Below the pieces are notes generated by a model. That model was not told where the DNA came from. It saw nothing but the letters and a program-made list of their open reading frames with translations, and searched no databases. The translations under genes and the position numbers were made by a program. Shown here piece after piece: positions 8,739 to 16,750 of a stretch of 64,000 bases of DNA. The first letter of the stretch is position 1; each line of letters starts with the position of its first letter. The DNA comes from Planctomycetales bacterium (GTDB taxonomy: Bacteria > Planctomycetota > Planctomycetia > Planctomycetales > Planctomycetaceae). Location: NCBI GenBank assembly GCA_028285345.1, contig JANQPT010000040.1, positions 110,700-174,699 of the forward strand, in the 5' to 3' direction.

Positions 8739-9701
8739 TTAGGTTACGCCTCCCGCACCCCCATCGGAGAGTGGCGCTCCCCATTGGCGGTCGGCGGTAA
8801 ATAGGACATCGACAATCGTCGCCATATGGTCCTCGCACAGTTTTGCGGACATTCGCTCGCGAATCTCATCCAGCCGTTGGAGCCCCTGAACTTGGAAGTC
8901 GTCCGGCAAAACGACATGGACCAGCACCATCCGCTGGCGGCCCGGCTGAATGACGCGGATGAAGCGTTCGATGAGCGGGAGTCCACCCAACACGGTATCG
9001 ACGGCTTGGGCGACCTGCCGCACGACGTCTTCTGTCGGAGCGCGGTTCAACAACGCCATCATCGCGTTCCAGGACATTCGCACAGGGACGACGATCGAAA
9101 TCAATATCACGGAGAGGACGACAGCCGGATCGACATAGGGCACGACCTGGTTCAAACCCAGTGCTTCAAACAAAAAAATTGCTGCAAAGGCGAGCAGGAC
9201 GCATGACGAAATTGCAGCGTTGACAATCCAGTTCTCGCCATCGGCCTGGACAAGCGGGCTGCCGGTGGTTTTGCCCCCGCGATAGGTAAGCGCGGCGATC
9301 ACCCAGCAGGCCACCGACGCCATCACGCCGTAGGCGACTGCCGTCCCGGCAACGATGGCTCGTCCGCCGGTGAACAGCGCTTGGAGTGCTCCGACCAAGG
9401 CCATGATCGAGACACCCAGGACCAGCATGCCCTTCATCCCGTTGACCAACGGCTCAAAAAATGCGTAGCCGTGCGGAAACCTTTCGTCATCTCCGCCTGC
9501 CACAAGCGAGGCCACTTTGATAGTGAATAGACCCGTGCCGAAGTAAGTCAGATTAAACAGGCCGTCCAGCAGGATCGCCTGAGATCCGCTCATCATCGCA
9601 AATACCACTCCGACACCTCCCACGAGTACGTTGCCGAACGCGGAAATCTGCAGGTATTTCTTTTCTTCCGTTGATGATTGCATGGGTTCTTGATCCACCA
9701 T
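8739..9701 (-). CDS. Cation diffusion facilitator (CDF) family transporter
   Basis: 320 residues, inner membrane. About six transmembrane segments fill residues 15-215, followed by a cytoplasmic C-terminal domain. The N-terminal membrane block contains GSQAILLDGLFNL, the position of the family's metal-site Asp in TM2 (usually xADxxxH), and FPHGYAFFEPLVNGMKG, matching the family's YPYGY-x-R-x-E loop. TM5 has YVDPAVVLSVILI, the second Asp site. Known members export Zn, Fe or Mn in exchange for protons. The usual TM2 HxxxD pair is altered here, so the metal cannot be named. Divergent from trpB across 216 bp. The ATG at 9701 is used; an internal ATG at 9683 is possible. Confidence 0.85.
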   Translation of the reverse strand: MVDQEPMQSSTEEKKYLQISAFGNVLVGGVGVVFAMMSGSQAILLDGLFNLTYFGTGLFTIKVASLVAGGDDERFPHGYAFFEPLVNGMKGMLVLGVSIMALVGALQALFTGGRAIVAGTAVAYGVMASVACWVIAALTYRGGKTTGSPLVQADGENWIVNAAISSCVLLAFAAIFLFEALGLNQVVPYVDPAVVLSVILISIVVPVRMSWNAMMALLNRAPTEDVVRQVAQAVDTVLGGLPLIERFIRVIQPGRQRMVLVHVVLPDDFQVQGLQRLDEIRERMSAKLCEDHMATIVDVLFTADRQWGAPLSDGGAGGVT

Positions 9702-9806
9702 GATTTGCCACGTTGCACATGTAACGAAAATTCACTTGTTTGCTGTGTTCTCTGCCGCACATTTGCCTGTCCGGTTCGAACAACTGCCACAATACGGAGG
9801 CGGCGG

Positions 9807-9854
9807 ATGGCGACACAAAAAACAGTTTGCTACAGTAGGGTTTGGCCCCTATAA
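9807..9854 (+). CDS. Candidate leader peptide upstream of trpB (15 codons)
   Basis: A very short frame starts at an ATG with a textbook GGAGG site six bases upstream and encodes 15 residues ending YSRVWPL before TAA. It includes one Tyr and one Trp codon. A short hairpin, AGAGC-N7-GCTCT, follows at about 9859-9875, and trpB starts 63 bp downstream of the stop. It resembles an attenuation leader but has a single Trp codon and no clear pair of alternative stems or T-tract terminator. It could equally be a chance frame. Recorded because the ribosome site is stronger than that of trpB itself. Confidence 0.25.
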   Translation: MATQKTVCYSRVWPL

Positions 9855-9917
9855 ACAAGAGCAAGTTGCGCTCTCGTTCTATGGCAAATACTGCAAATTC
9901 TCCCTGAAAGCAACCAG

Positions 9918-11132
9918 ATGACCTCCGTAACGACCGCGACTGCCGACGTTCCCGATGCCACGGGGCGGTTTGGTGAGTTCGGGCGGCGATTCGTTCCAGA
10001 AACGCTGATGCAGGCCCTTGAGGAGCTTGAACAAGAATACGCCCGGGCCCGCGAAGACGCGACATTCCAATCGGAACTGGACGCGCTGCTCAAACACTTC
10101 GTCGGGCGGCCCAACCCGCTCTATTTTGCCCGCAGGCTGACCGACCATTGCGGCGGGGCCCAAATTTATCTCAAGCGAGAAGACCTCAACCATACCGGGG
10201 CGCACAAGATCAACAATACACTCGGTCAAGTGCTGCTGACTCGGCGCATGGGCAAGGGCCGTGTGATCGCCGAAACTGGGGCGGGACAGCACGGCGTGGC
10301 GACCGCGACCGCCTGTGCGTTGTTTGGGCTGCCCTGCGTGGTCTACATGGGCGAGGAAGACGTCCGCCGGCAAAAGCTGAACGTTTTCAACATGGAAACC
10401 ATGGGCGCCGAAGTCCGGCCGGTCAGCAGCGGATCGCGAACTCTACGCGACGCAATCAACGAGGCAATGCGGGACTGGATGGCCAGCGTCGCCGACACGC
10501 ATTACATCATCGGCTCGGTCGTCGGCCCGCACCCATTTCCGATGATGGTCCGCGACTTTCAGTCGATCATCGGGCGGGAAACCAAATCTCAAAGTCTCGA
10601 ACAATTCGGCCGGCTTCCGGACGAGGTCATCGCCTGCGTGGGAGGCGGATCGAATTCAGCGGGAATGTTCTATCCCTTTATCGAAGATAAGAACGTCAAG
10701 CTGACCGGCGTCGAGCCGGGTGGTCGCGGGGCGGAACCGGGCGAGCATGCGTCGACGCTCAGTTACGGCGAAAAAGGGGTGTTGCACGGCAGCTACAGCT
10801 ATGTGCTGCAAGACGCCGACGGGCAGACGGAAGACGTGCACTCCATCTCCGCCGGGTTGGACTACCCCGGCGTCGGTCCGGAACATAGTTATTGGAAGGA
10901 GACGGGCCGCGTTCAATATGGGCCGGTGAGCGACGACGAAGCGCTGGAGGCGTTTGGGACCTTGGCCCGGTTGGAAGGAATTTTGCCGGCGCTGGAAAGC
11001 TCGCATGCCGTTGCGCAGGTGATCAAGACAGCAGCGTCGCGCAGCAGCGATGACGTGATCGTCGTTTGCCTCTCAGGCCGCGGCGACAAGGACGTGTATG
11101 AAGTGGCCCGGCTGCTGGGCAAAGAGCTGTGA
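9918..11132 (+). CDS. trpB: Tryptophan synthase beta chain
   Basis: 404 residues, the usual TrpB length. It joins indole and serine to make tryptophan, with pyridoxal phosphate, in the cytoplasmic alpha2-beta2 complex with TrpA. Visible marks are [15 protein letters not shown] at the N-terminus, the loop HTGAHKINN with the PLP lysine at residue 97, AETGAGQHG, the phosphate-binding CVGGGSNS, the GVEPGG region, and [11 protein letters not shown]. All expected catalytic blocks are present. trpA follows on the same strand after a 245-bp gap that holds a repeat element, so the pair is a split operon. A candidate leader peptide lies at 9807-9854. Confidence 0.98.
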   Translation: MTSVTTATADVPDATGRFGEFGRRFVPETLMQALEELEQEYARAREDATFQSELDALLKHFVGRPNPLYFARRLTDHCGGAQIYLKREDLNHTGAHKINNTLGQVLLTRRMGKGRVIAETGAGQHGVATATACALFGLPCVVYMGEEDVRRQKLNVFNMETMGAEVRPVSSGSRTLRDAINEAMRDWMASVADTHYIIGSVVGPHPFPMMVRDFQSIIGRETKSQSLEQFGRLPDEVIACVGGGSNSAGMFYPFIEDKNVKLTGVEPGGRGAEPGEHASTLSYGEKGVLHGSYSYVLQDADGQTEDVHSISAGLDYPGVGPEHSYWKETGRVQYGPVSDDEALEAFGTLARLEGILPALESSHAVAQVIKTAASRSSDDVIVVCLSGRGDKDVYEVARLLGKEL

Positions 11133-11241
11133 CTGCGAGGAGAGAGGGAAGAGGAGTGAGAGGTGAGAGTGAATGAATGCTCACTTCGCTCTGCTTACTC
11201 CTCGCCGGGACTGGGGGCAGGTGTCTGTCTGTCATCAATGA

Positions 11242-11258
11242 AGGGTTTACTGTTGAGC
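11242..11258. repeat. Left copy of 17-bp direct repeat flanking the REPIN-like element
   Basis: AGGGTTTACTGTTGAGC at 11242-11258 is identical to 11367-11383. The two copies abut exactly the two ends of the 108-bp inverted-repeat element, as a target duplication would. The right copy contains the trpA ribosome site and TTG start; the left copy is a dead duplicate preceded by ATGA. Confidence 0.9.
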
Positions 11259-11366
11259 CGTAGGGTCCGCTGTGCGGACCGGAAATGTGCACTGCGTTAA
11301 CAACGAGAGTTCGTGATTTCCTCCGAGGTCGGAGTCTGTACAACGGTCCGCGCAGCGGACCCTACG
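11259..11366. mobile_element. 108-bp REPIN/MITE-like element between trpB and trpA
   Basis: The ends are 22-bp inverted repeats (CGTAGGGTCCGCTG... and its complement, 21 of 22 matching), and each end is itself a small hairpin (GGTCCGC-TGT-GCGGACC at the left, GGTCCGC-GCA-GCGGACC at the right). Two inverted REP hairpins around a spacer of about 64 bp is the REPIN layout, normally moved by a RAYT transposase. No such transposase is in the window. It is non-coding and lies inside the trpBA operon, where its folded RNA could reduce readthrough or protect the trpB end. It is bordered by 17-bp direct repeats, which is unusual for REP elements and more like a MITE insertion or a recombination event. 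Confidence 0.8.
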
Positions 11367-11383
11367 AGGGTTTACTGTTGAGC
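11367..11383. repeat. Right copy of 17-bp direct repeat (contains the trpA start)
   Basis: Identical to 11242-11258. It supplies most of the ribosome site of trpA (GAGGG at 11366-11370) and the TTG start at 11378. The insertion therefore duplicated the translation signals and left the gene translatable. Confidence 0.9.
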
Positions 11384-12178
11384 ACACCGATTAGCCGAAC
11401 GTTTGCCGAGTTGAAAGCCGCCGGCAAGATGGCCTTTATGCCGTTTATCACGGCGGGCGATCCCGATTTGGAAACGACAGCGGCGCTGATCCGCGAACTG
11501 GCGTCGCAGGGCGTCGATTTGATTGAAATCGGCTTTCCCTATAGCGACCCGATCGCCGACGGGCCGGTGATTCAAGCCTCCTACACGCGCGCGCTCCAAC
11601 GGCAGATCCACGTTAATGACATTTTTGAATGCGTCAAAGGCGTCGTTGAAACGGCGGAGGAAAAACGGCCGAATCTGGTGGCCATGGTCGCCTATGCGAT
11701 TGTGCTGCGTGTCGGTGCGGAGAAATTTGTGGCGCAGGCCAAACAAGCGGGGTTTGACGGCTTTATTGTGCCCGACCTACCCGCCGATGAAGCCGACGAG
11801 ATGGCGACGATCGTCAAAGCAGCCAAGCTCGATCTGATTCAACTCATCGCGCCCACTACGACTGCCGAGCGGACGGCGAAAATCTTGGAACTCGCATCCG
11901 GGTTTCTGTATTGCATCAGCGTTGCCGGAACGACCGGAGCGCGAGATGAACTGCCGCCCGCGTTGTACGAGCAGCTAGAGTGGCTCAAGTCGCAGACGGA
12001 GATTCCGCTGGCGGTCGGGTTTGGAGTCAGCAAAGCGGAGCAGGTCGAACCGCTGCGCGGCCTGGCGGACGGCGTGATCGTCGGTTCGGCAATTGTGCGG
12101 TCCGCTGCCGAGGGGGGAGTTGCCGCCGTGGGAGAACTCGCGGCGGCGATGACGGCCTCTGCGCACGAATTGCCGTGA
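11378..12178 (+). CDS. trpA: Tryptophan synthase alpha chain
   Basis: 266 residues from the TTG at 11378, the normal TrpA length (about 268). This start has GAGGG eight bases upstream and gives [20 protein letters not shown], the expected N-terminus. Upstream in-frame starts, such as the one at 11285, lie inside the inserted repeat element and add unrelated residues. TrpA cleaves indole-3-glycerol phosphate to indole and passes it to TrpB. Visible marks are [11 protein letters not shown], the catalytic-Glu region [17 protein letters not shown], the Asp loop [12 protein letters not shown], and the phosphate-binding [10 protein letters not shown] and GFGVSKAEQ blocks. A partial second copy of the middle of this gene survives at 16558-16701. 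Confidence 0.96.
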   Translation: MSTPISRTFAELKAAGKMAFMPFITAGDPDLETTAALIRELASQGVDLIEIGFPYSDPIADGPVIQASYTRALQRQIHVNDIFECVKGVVETAEEKRPNLVAMVAYAIVLRVGAEKFVAQAKQAGFDGFIVPDLPADEADEMATIVKAAKLDLIQLIAPTTTAERTAKILELASGFLYCISVAGTTGARDELPPALYEQLEWLKSQTEIPLAVGFGVSKAEQVEPLRGLADGVIVGSAIVRSAAEGGVAAVGELAAAMTASAHELP

Positions 12179-12186
12179 GATTGCCT

Positions 12187-12214
12187 CCGGCTAGTAATGC
12201 AGCCGGCCTCTTTT
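12187..12214 (+). terminator. Probable intrinsic terminator after trpA
   Basis: Eight bases past the trpA stop the sequence folds as CCGGCT-N8-AGCCGG (6-bp stem) followed by CCTCTTTT. The stem is short but the T run and the place fit a Rho-independent terminator that separates trpA from the BlaI operon. Confidence 0.6.
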
Positions 12215-12240
12215 CGACACGAGATTCTAAACAGCCGCTC

Positions 12241-12284
12241 TTGCATTGACGAATTCGTTCGTTATACTTCACGAATTCGTTCGT
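12241..12284 (+). promoter_or_regulatory. Promoter with two palindromic operators for the first BlaI-M56 operon
   Basis: TTGCAT at 12241-12246 and TATACT at 12263-12268, 16 bp apart, make a sigma-70-type promoter. The perfect palindrome ACGAATTCGT occurs twice, at 12249-12258 and 12271-12280, inside the 14-bp direct repeat ACGAATTCGTTCGT. The copies are 22 bp apart, two helical turns, and flank the -10 box. BlaI/MecI repressors bind such dyads as dimers over their own promoters, so these are the expected autoregulatory operators. The bases differ from the classical staphylococcal TACA/TGTA box. Confidence 0.65.
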
Positions 12285-12332
12285 CACTCTAGTGTGTTCG
12301 CTCTCGGCCGAAGCTGATGGAGAAGGAAGCTG

Positions 12333-12722
12333 ATGGCTCGACCGACATCCTCTCAACCGACCGAAGTGGAGCTCCAGATTCTTGGAGTTCTTTGGGAAAA
12401 CGGCCCGTCTACGGTGCGGCAGGTGCATCTTGCTCTGGCGGACCGGAAGGCGACCGGCTATTCGACCACGCTCAAGATGATGCAGGTGATGCTGGAAAAG
12501 AAGCTCCTCCGCCGGGATGAGTCGGTGCGTCCGCAACTCTACCGGGCCGCAAAATCGAAGAAGCAGACGCAGATCCAGATGCTGGACGACCTAGCCCGGC
12601 GGGCATTTCACGGGTCGGCGATGCGGCTCGTGCAGCGGATGGTCTCGTCGGGGCGGCTCTCTGCAGAGGAGCTTGAAGAGATTCATCGATTGGCCCAAAC
12701 GCAGGAAGGAGACTCGGAATGA
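12333..12722 (+). CDS. BlaI/MecI/CopY-family transcriptional repressor
   Basis: 129 residues, the family's normal size. It is a winged-helix DNA-binding domain (PTEVELQILGVLWENGPSTVRQVH, then TGYSTTLKMMQVMLEKKLLRRD) followed by a short dimerisation helix. In the known systems a dimer represses its own operon until the partner membrane metalloprotease triggers its cleavage. A good ribosome site (GAAGGAAG) precedes the ATG. The stop codon overlaps the start of the M56 gene as ATGA, so translation is coupled. Two palindromic candidate operators lie upstream at 12249-12280. Confidence 0.92.
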   Translation: MARPTSSQPTEVELQILGVLWENGPSTVRQVHLALADRKATGYSTTLKMMQVMLEKKLLRRDESVRPQLYRAAKSKKQTQIQMLDDLARRAFHGSAMRLVQRMVSSGRLSAEELEEIHRLAQTQEGDSE

Positions 12723-15700
12723 TCGACGACATTCTCTCCACCGACTTTGCTTGGCGATTGGGATGGTCACTGCTGCATTCCGTTTGGCAATTCGCCTTGA
12801 TCGGCGGCCTGGTGGGACTGCTGCTGGCGATGCTTTCGCGGAAGTCCGCCAACCTCCGCTACTGGGTGGCGTGCCTGGGTTTAGCATCGATGTATGTTCC
12901 CTTGGTTGCGACGTTTACGCTTGCGCCCCAGCAACCGCTGGATGTCCGGTTGAATGTGGGGGGAGCGACCACGTCCGAACAGTTGCCCATGACCGCGAGT
13001 TCGATCAATGCGGAAGTAACGATGCCGGGACCTGTCGATATCATTGACGAGAGTCCACACGTGAAATCTGCGGTCGACATTCCTGTCGTGCGGAACGAAC
13101 CCGTTAAAACCGATCAGGAGAAAACAGCAGAGTGGTCCGGCGTTTTGATTCCGGCGGTCTCGCAGTGGCTGCCCTGGATTGTCGGCGTTTGGATGTTGGG
13201 CGTGGGCGTATTGGTAACGTGGAATGTGGGCGGCTGGATTGTCGTTCAGCGGCTGCGAACGCGGGCAACCATTCCCGCTGCGAAATCGACCCTGGAGCGG
13301 CTGGAAGAACTTGGCCGGCGGATGCGGGTTCGAGTGCCGGTGCGGCTGGTTGAATCGCTGGCGGTCGATGTGCCGATGGCGATCGGCTGGCTGAGGCCGG
13401 TCATTTTGCTCCCGGCGAGCCTGCTGACTGGACTCCCACAACAGCAACTCGACGCGATCCTCGCGCACGAATTGGCACACATCCGCCGGTTCGATTATCT
13501 GTTCAATTTGCTGCAGTCGCTGACGGAATCTTTGTTGTTTTACCATCCGGCGGTGTGGTTGCTTTCGCGACGTATTCGGATTGAGCGAGAATTTTGCTGT
13601 GACGACGCGGCGATTGAGGTTTGCGACGACAAAACCGGATACGTCAATGCGTTGGCGACCGTCGAAAACAAACGCGTTGTCCAGGTGCACGCACTCTCAC
13701 TGGCGGGCCACGAATCCGGGACAACTCTCAGCCGAATTCGCCGCATCATGGGAATTTCCGGCGGAACACCGCACGCATGGACCGCCGGCGGCTGCGCCGT
13801 GTTGCTGACGACAGTGATCAGTCTTGGGGTGGCGTTTTCGCAGAACGACGGCGCTTCTTCCAAGGCAGACGAGGATGACGTCGAGGCTGCGATCACCCCG
13901 ATCGAAAAAGTCGCAGAGGGATTAGCGGCGATCGAGCCGCTCAAGCGATGGAAACTGGTGTCGGTTGATGAGAAGCCGACGGTCTCTGTCGATGGATACG
14001 ACGGATTCCGAATTGTCTTGCGCCGGACATGGAAGCACTATACGCGGCCGCCTCAGCAGCGGCCGGCTACCAAAAGCGAGCTGGGGCCATTCGAGTTACG
14101 ACATGAGGATTGGGAGTTTGTGTGTGTTCCCGTACGGCCGAAGAAGGCGCCGCCGACGCTCAAATCGCGGATCAAGTGGGAGAAGAGCGACAGTCCGTAT
14201 TACACGCGCGACATTTGTCTCGGAGAGGGAGAAGGCTATCTGTGGTTCACACATGGCACGCTTTTTCTGCAAGACGCTGTTCGCAAACAACTGAAGTTGA
14301 GCGGCGGCGACGATCGAATTCAGCTGCTGGTCGACGGCCTGAGCGTGGAGGACTTGGGGAGCAATACGAGCAATTCGTGCGGACCGATGTTGGCTCAATT
14401 CGGCGACCGCGCATTGCCGTACATCGAGCGGGCGATTGAGCGAGCAGGAGGCGACGACCCGCTGCGCGTGGTGAGAAGTCTGGGATACATTCGCACACAG
14501 AAATCGACGGCCCTGCTTATGAAGCTGGCAGAATCCGAGGAGCAGAAACTCAGGCTGGCGGCGTATTACGCGTTGGTTCAAGTGCCACTTCGAGAGTCTG
14601 CGCGGCCGACGTATCTCGAGATGCTGCGGAGGCATCGTCGTGTCCAGCGCGTGTGCCAAGCGTGCATCGAATTCCAGTGGCGGGAGGCGCTGCCTGTTCT
14701 GCGGGATCTAATTGAGAAGCCGCGAAATTTCCGGGAGTTTGAAACCGCGATCCGCACACGGCGAGTTCTGGAAGGCAATCCGATCCCCAAGGAACTTTTC
14801 GAGGCAGAGAAGACATTGCGCAGTCTGGTGCGACGTGACGTTGATCCGGAAAGTCGCCAGCGAATTGAAAACGCGCGCGATCTGCTCATTACTTCCGACG
14901 ACACGGAAGCCGCCAATCTCGCGGCGTTGTCATTGGCCTTGTTTGTGACGAAGGGCGATACGGCACCGGTTCGCAGTGCGGGAATCGAGATTCTGCGGTC
15001 TCGTCCGGAAGAATCGACGATGAAGTTCCTCACGACGCTTGCTGCAAACATCGCCGAACATGAGCGAGGTCTGATTGAAGGCGTCATCGAAACGGTTGCT
15101 GAAGGCAGATCCGCACAGAATCGACAAGAAGAACCGAGGCCGGAACAACGTCCTCAAGTGGGTTTCGGATTCCCGAAGAATGCGAAGTCCTCTGCATTGA
15201 AGGTTGAAGTTGCGCCGAGCTGGCAGGCAACGAGAAGCGGCAAGAGCGTGTTGCTGGCAGTCAAGATCACCAACAAGTCGTCCAAGCAGATCACAACGAC
15301 GCTCGCTCACGAGTGGCATGGCGGAATATGGCCTCCCACTCATCTTTACGCCTCGGTCACGCCCGCTGGCAACACCAAAACGCGGCCTTTTCATCCTGTC
15401 TATTTGGCGGCCGAGACCCGGAGAGGATTGGGCGAGATTGAAAATCCAACTGGTCTGACAACGATCGAGGCGGGCAAGTCGCAGCACGTTGAGCTTAGGA
15501 TGAACTGGCCCGGAACCGGGGCGATGTCGGCTTGGCCGTTGATTGCTGCCGCGGGGACTTATCAAGTGCAGTTGTTGCTCGTATTTAAGGCAGCGGGCCG
15601 ACAGCAATACGTCACCAGCGACAAATCGCTTGTCAAGCTGGCGGTTGCCGTCGTAGGCTCGCAGGCGCAACGTCGTCAGGTCGAGAACACATTAGAACGG

Positions 15701-16336
15701 GTACGCGGCGTGTTACCCAAAGGCTGGAGAGTGCGGAGCGGCGCGAATGTTCTCACGATCCAACGCGACGCCCCGGTCCGCGTCCAGCGGAGCTACGCGG
15801 GCATACCGGCCAGACCGGGAAATCCGGACGAGGTGATTCCTCTGGAAACGTACCGAATCGCCCTCGATCTACGGCGGGTGGTTACACGTCAAGAGCGTGC
15901 AAATCGGCGGCGCGCTTTGCAGGCAACGATTGATCAGTTACGCGTTGCGATGAAACCGTTTCGGGATCCACCGGGCGTCAAGCCGTCGTCGCTGGGATAC
16001 ACGCCCCAAGACGACCAGCAGCGGGCGCAGTTCGCGCAGTACCACGAGTTGCTGGAAGCAATGCGGGCCTTGCCGGACTATTTTGACGGACAAGTCAGTC
16101 TGGACATTGACGACATTCTGTGGTTTGGCCACGGCTACGTAGTTGATCAAGCGGCGCGTGAAGAATGTGCCGCGACGCTTGACAATGTGAAACGGCTGTT
16201 CACTCGCTATGCGAAGAAAGCGTCAACAAAGACGGTTGACGACGAAGACCTGCTGGGTCCGGGGCGTACGATTCAGTCGGCGCTCAATGGCGAACTGCAA
16301 AAGGAGAATGAGACGCGATTGAATTCCCACAACTGA
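12719..16336 (+). CDS. M56 (BlaR1-like) membrane metallopeptidase sensor with long C-terminal extension
   Basis: 1205 residues. The first 370 are BlaR1-like: membrane segments near the N-terminus, the gluzincin motif HELAHIRRFD at 250-259 with catalytic H250, E251 and H254, a downstream RIEREFCCDD block with the third zinc ligand, and a last membrane segment near 348-370. After that comes an extracytoplasmic part of over 800 residues in place of the penicillin-binding domain. It includes a HEAT-like alpha-helical region (about 550-780, for example SLGYIRTQKSTALLMKLAE) and beta-rich domains. By analogy it senses an outside signal and inactivates the BlaI protein encoded just upstream (ATGA overlap). 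The ligand is unknown; beta-lactam sensing is not indicated. Confidence 0.85.
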   Translation: MIDDILSTDFAWRLGWSLLHSVWQFALIGGLVGLLLAMLSRKSANLRYWVACLGLASMYVPLVATFTLAPQQPLDVRLNVGGATTSEQLPMTASSINAEVTMPGPVDIIDESPHVKSAVDIPVVRNEPVKTDQEKTAEWSGVLIPAVSQWLPWIVGVWMLGVGVLVTWNVGGWIVVQRLRTRATIPAAKSTLERLEELGRRMRVRVPVRLVESLAVDVPMAIGWLRPVILLPASLLTGLPQQQLDAILAHELAHIRRFDYLFNLLQSLTESLLFYHPAVWLLSRRIRIEREFCCDDAAIEVCDDKTGYVNALATVENKRVVQVHALSLAGHESGTTLSRIRRIMGISGGTPHAWTAGGCAVLLTTVISLGVAFSQNDGASSKADEDDVEAAITPIEKVAEGLAAIEPLKRWKLVSVDEKPTVSVDGYDGFRIVLRRTWKHYTRPPQQRPATKSELGPFELRHEDWEFVCVPVRPKKAPPTLKSRIKWEKSDSPYYTRDICLGEGEGYLWFTHGTLFLQDAVRKQLKLSGGDDRIQLLVDGLSVEDLGSNTSNSCGPMLAQFGDRALPYIERAIERAGGDDPLRVVRSLGYIRTQKSTALLMKLAESEEQKLRLAAYYALVQVPLRESARPTYLEMLRRHRRVQRVCQACIEFQWREALPVLRDLIEKPRNFREFETAIRTRRVLEGNPIPKELFEAEKTLRSLVRRDVDPESRQRIENARDLLITSDDTEAANLAALSLALFVTKGDTAPVRSAGIEILRSRPEESTMKFLTTLAANIAEHERGLIEGVIETVAEGRSAQNRQEEPRPEQRPQVGFGFPKNAKSSALKVEVAPSWQATRSGKSVLLAVKITNKSSKQITTTLAHEWHGGIWPPTHLYASVTPAGNTKTRPFHPVYLAAETRRGLGEIENPTGLTTIEAGKSQHVELRMNWPGTGAMSAWPLIAAAGTYQVQLLLVFKAAGRQQYVTSDKSLVKLAVAVVGSQAQRRQVENTLERVRGVLPKGWRVRSGANVLTIQRDAPVRVQRSYAGIPARPGNPDEVIPLETYRIALDLRRVVTRQERANRRRALQATIDQLRVAMKPFRDPPGVKPSSLGYTPQDDQQRAQFAQYHELLEAMRALPDYFDGQVSLDIDDILWFGHGYVVDQAAREECAATLDNVKRLFTRYAKKASTKTVDDEDLLGPGRTIQSALNGELQKENETRLNSHN

Positions 16337-16425
16337 ATCAGTGAAGATATTGTGGTCGGACATTCTATGTGCTGCCCTTACATCGATCACGAATTGCGCA
16401 TCCATGATTCATGAACAATTGACTT

Positions 16426-16557
16426 ACCGGCCCAAGGTTTTTTTGCTGGCCCGTCGCACTGGCCGCCGTCGCCGCGCCTCAAGTCTGCAGTGGCGACGAA
16501 GAGGCTTACCTATTTACTCCGGTGGGATTTGACCAGCCCCGACGGCCGTTTTCACTT
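16426..16557 (+). pseudogene. Relic of a secreted-protein N-terminus joined to the trpA relic
   Basis: Without a start codon, one frame reads a hydrophobic stretch [17 protein letters not shown] and then [20 protein letters not shown], resembling a signal peptide and the first residues of an exported protein. It runs in the same frame into the trpA relic that follows. A seven-T tract at about 16438 may mark a frameshift from an upstream start. Too short to assign to a family. Confidence 0.35.
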
Positions 16558-16567
16558 AAAACGGCCG
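16543..16567. repeat. Perfect 10-bp inverted repeat at the trpA-relic junction
   Basis: CGGCCGTTTT at 16543-16552 pairs with AAAACGGCCG at 16558-16567 around a 5-base loop. Because the T's face the loop it is not an intrinsic terminator in either direction. It spans the point where similarity to trpA begins. Confidence 0.7.
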
Positions 16568-16701
16568 GGCTCGATCTGATTCAACTCATCGCACCCACCA
16601 CGACTGCCGAGCGGACGGCGAAAATCTTGGAGCTTGCGTCCGGGTTTCTGTAACGCATTAGCGTCGCCAGAACGACCGGGGCGCGCGATGAACTGCCGCC
16701 C
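16558..16701 (+). pseudogene. trpA relic (internal fragment of a second tryptophan synthase alpha gene)
   Basis: Positions 16570-16701 align without gaps to 11828-11959 inside the intact trpA: 132 bases with 12 differences by my count, about 91 percent identity. Nine of the twelve are silent third-position changes. The other three give Cys to Arg, Gly to Arg, and a TAA in place of Tyr. The fragment reads [20 protein letters not shown] and onward. The mostly silent divergence means the copy evolved as a working trpA before it decayed, so it is not a recent duplicate of the neighbour. It lies between the ends of two convergent BlaI-M56 operons, same strand as trpA. Confidence 0.85.
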
Positions 16702-16750
16702 ACAAGGAATAGGAACCGACAAAGAACACCGTAAGCCGCAACAAAGTGCG

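Noticed and set aside
11285..11377. Longer N-terminus for TrpA starting at 11285
   Set aside because: Those codons lie within the inserted repeat element and give residues unlike any TrpA; the TTG at 11378 has the ribosome site.
12881..13690. 269-codon minus-strand frame
   Set aside because: Antisense to the M56 core with its HExxH motif; rich in Arg, Gln and His.
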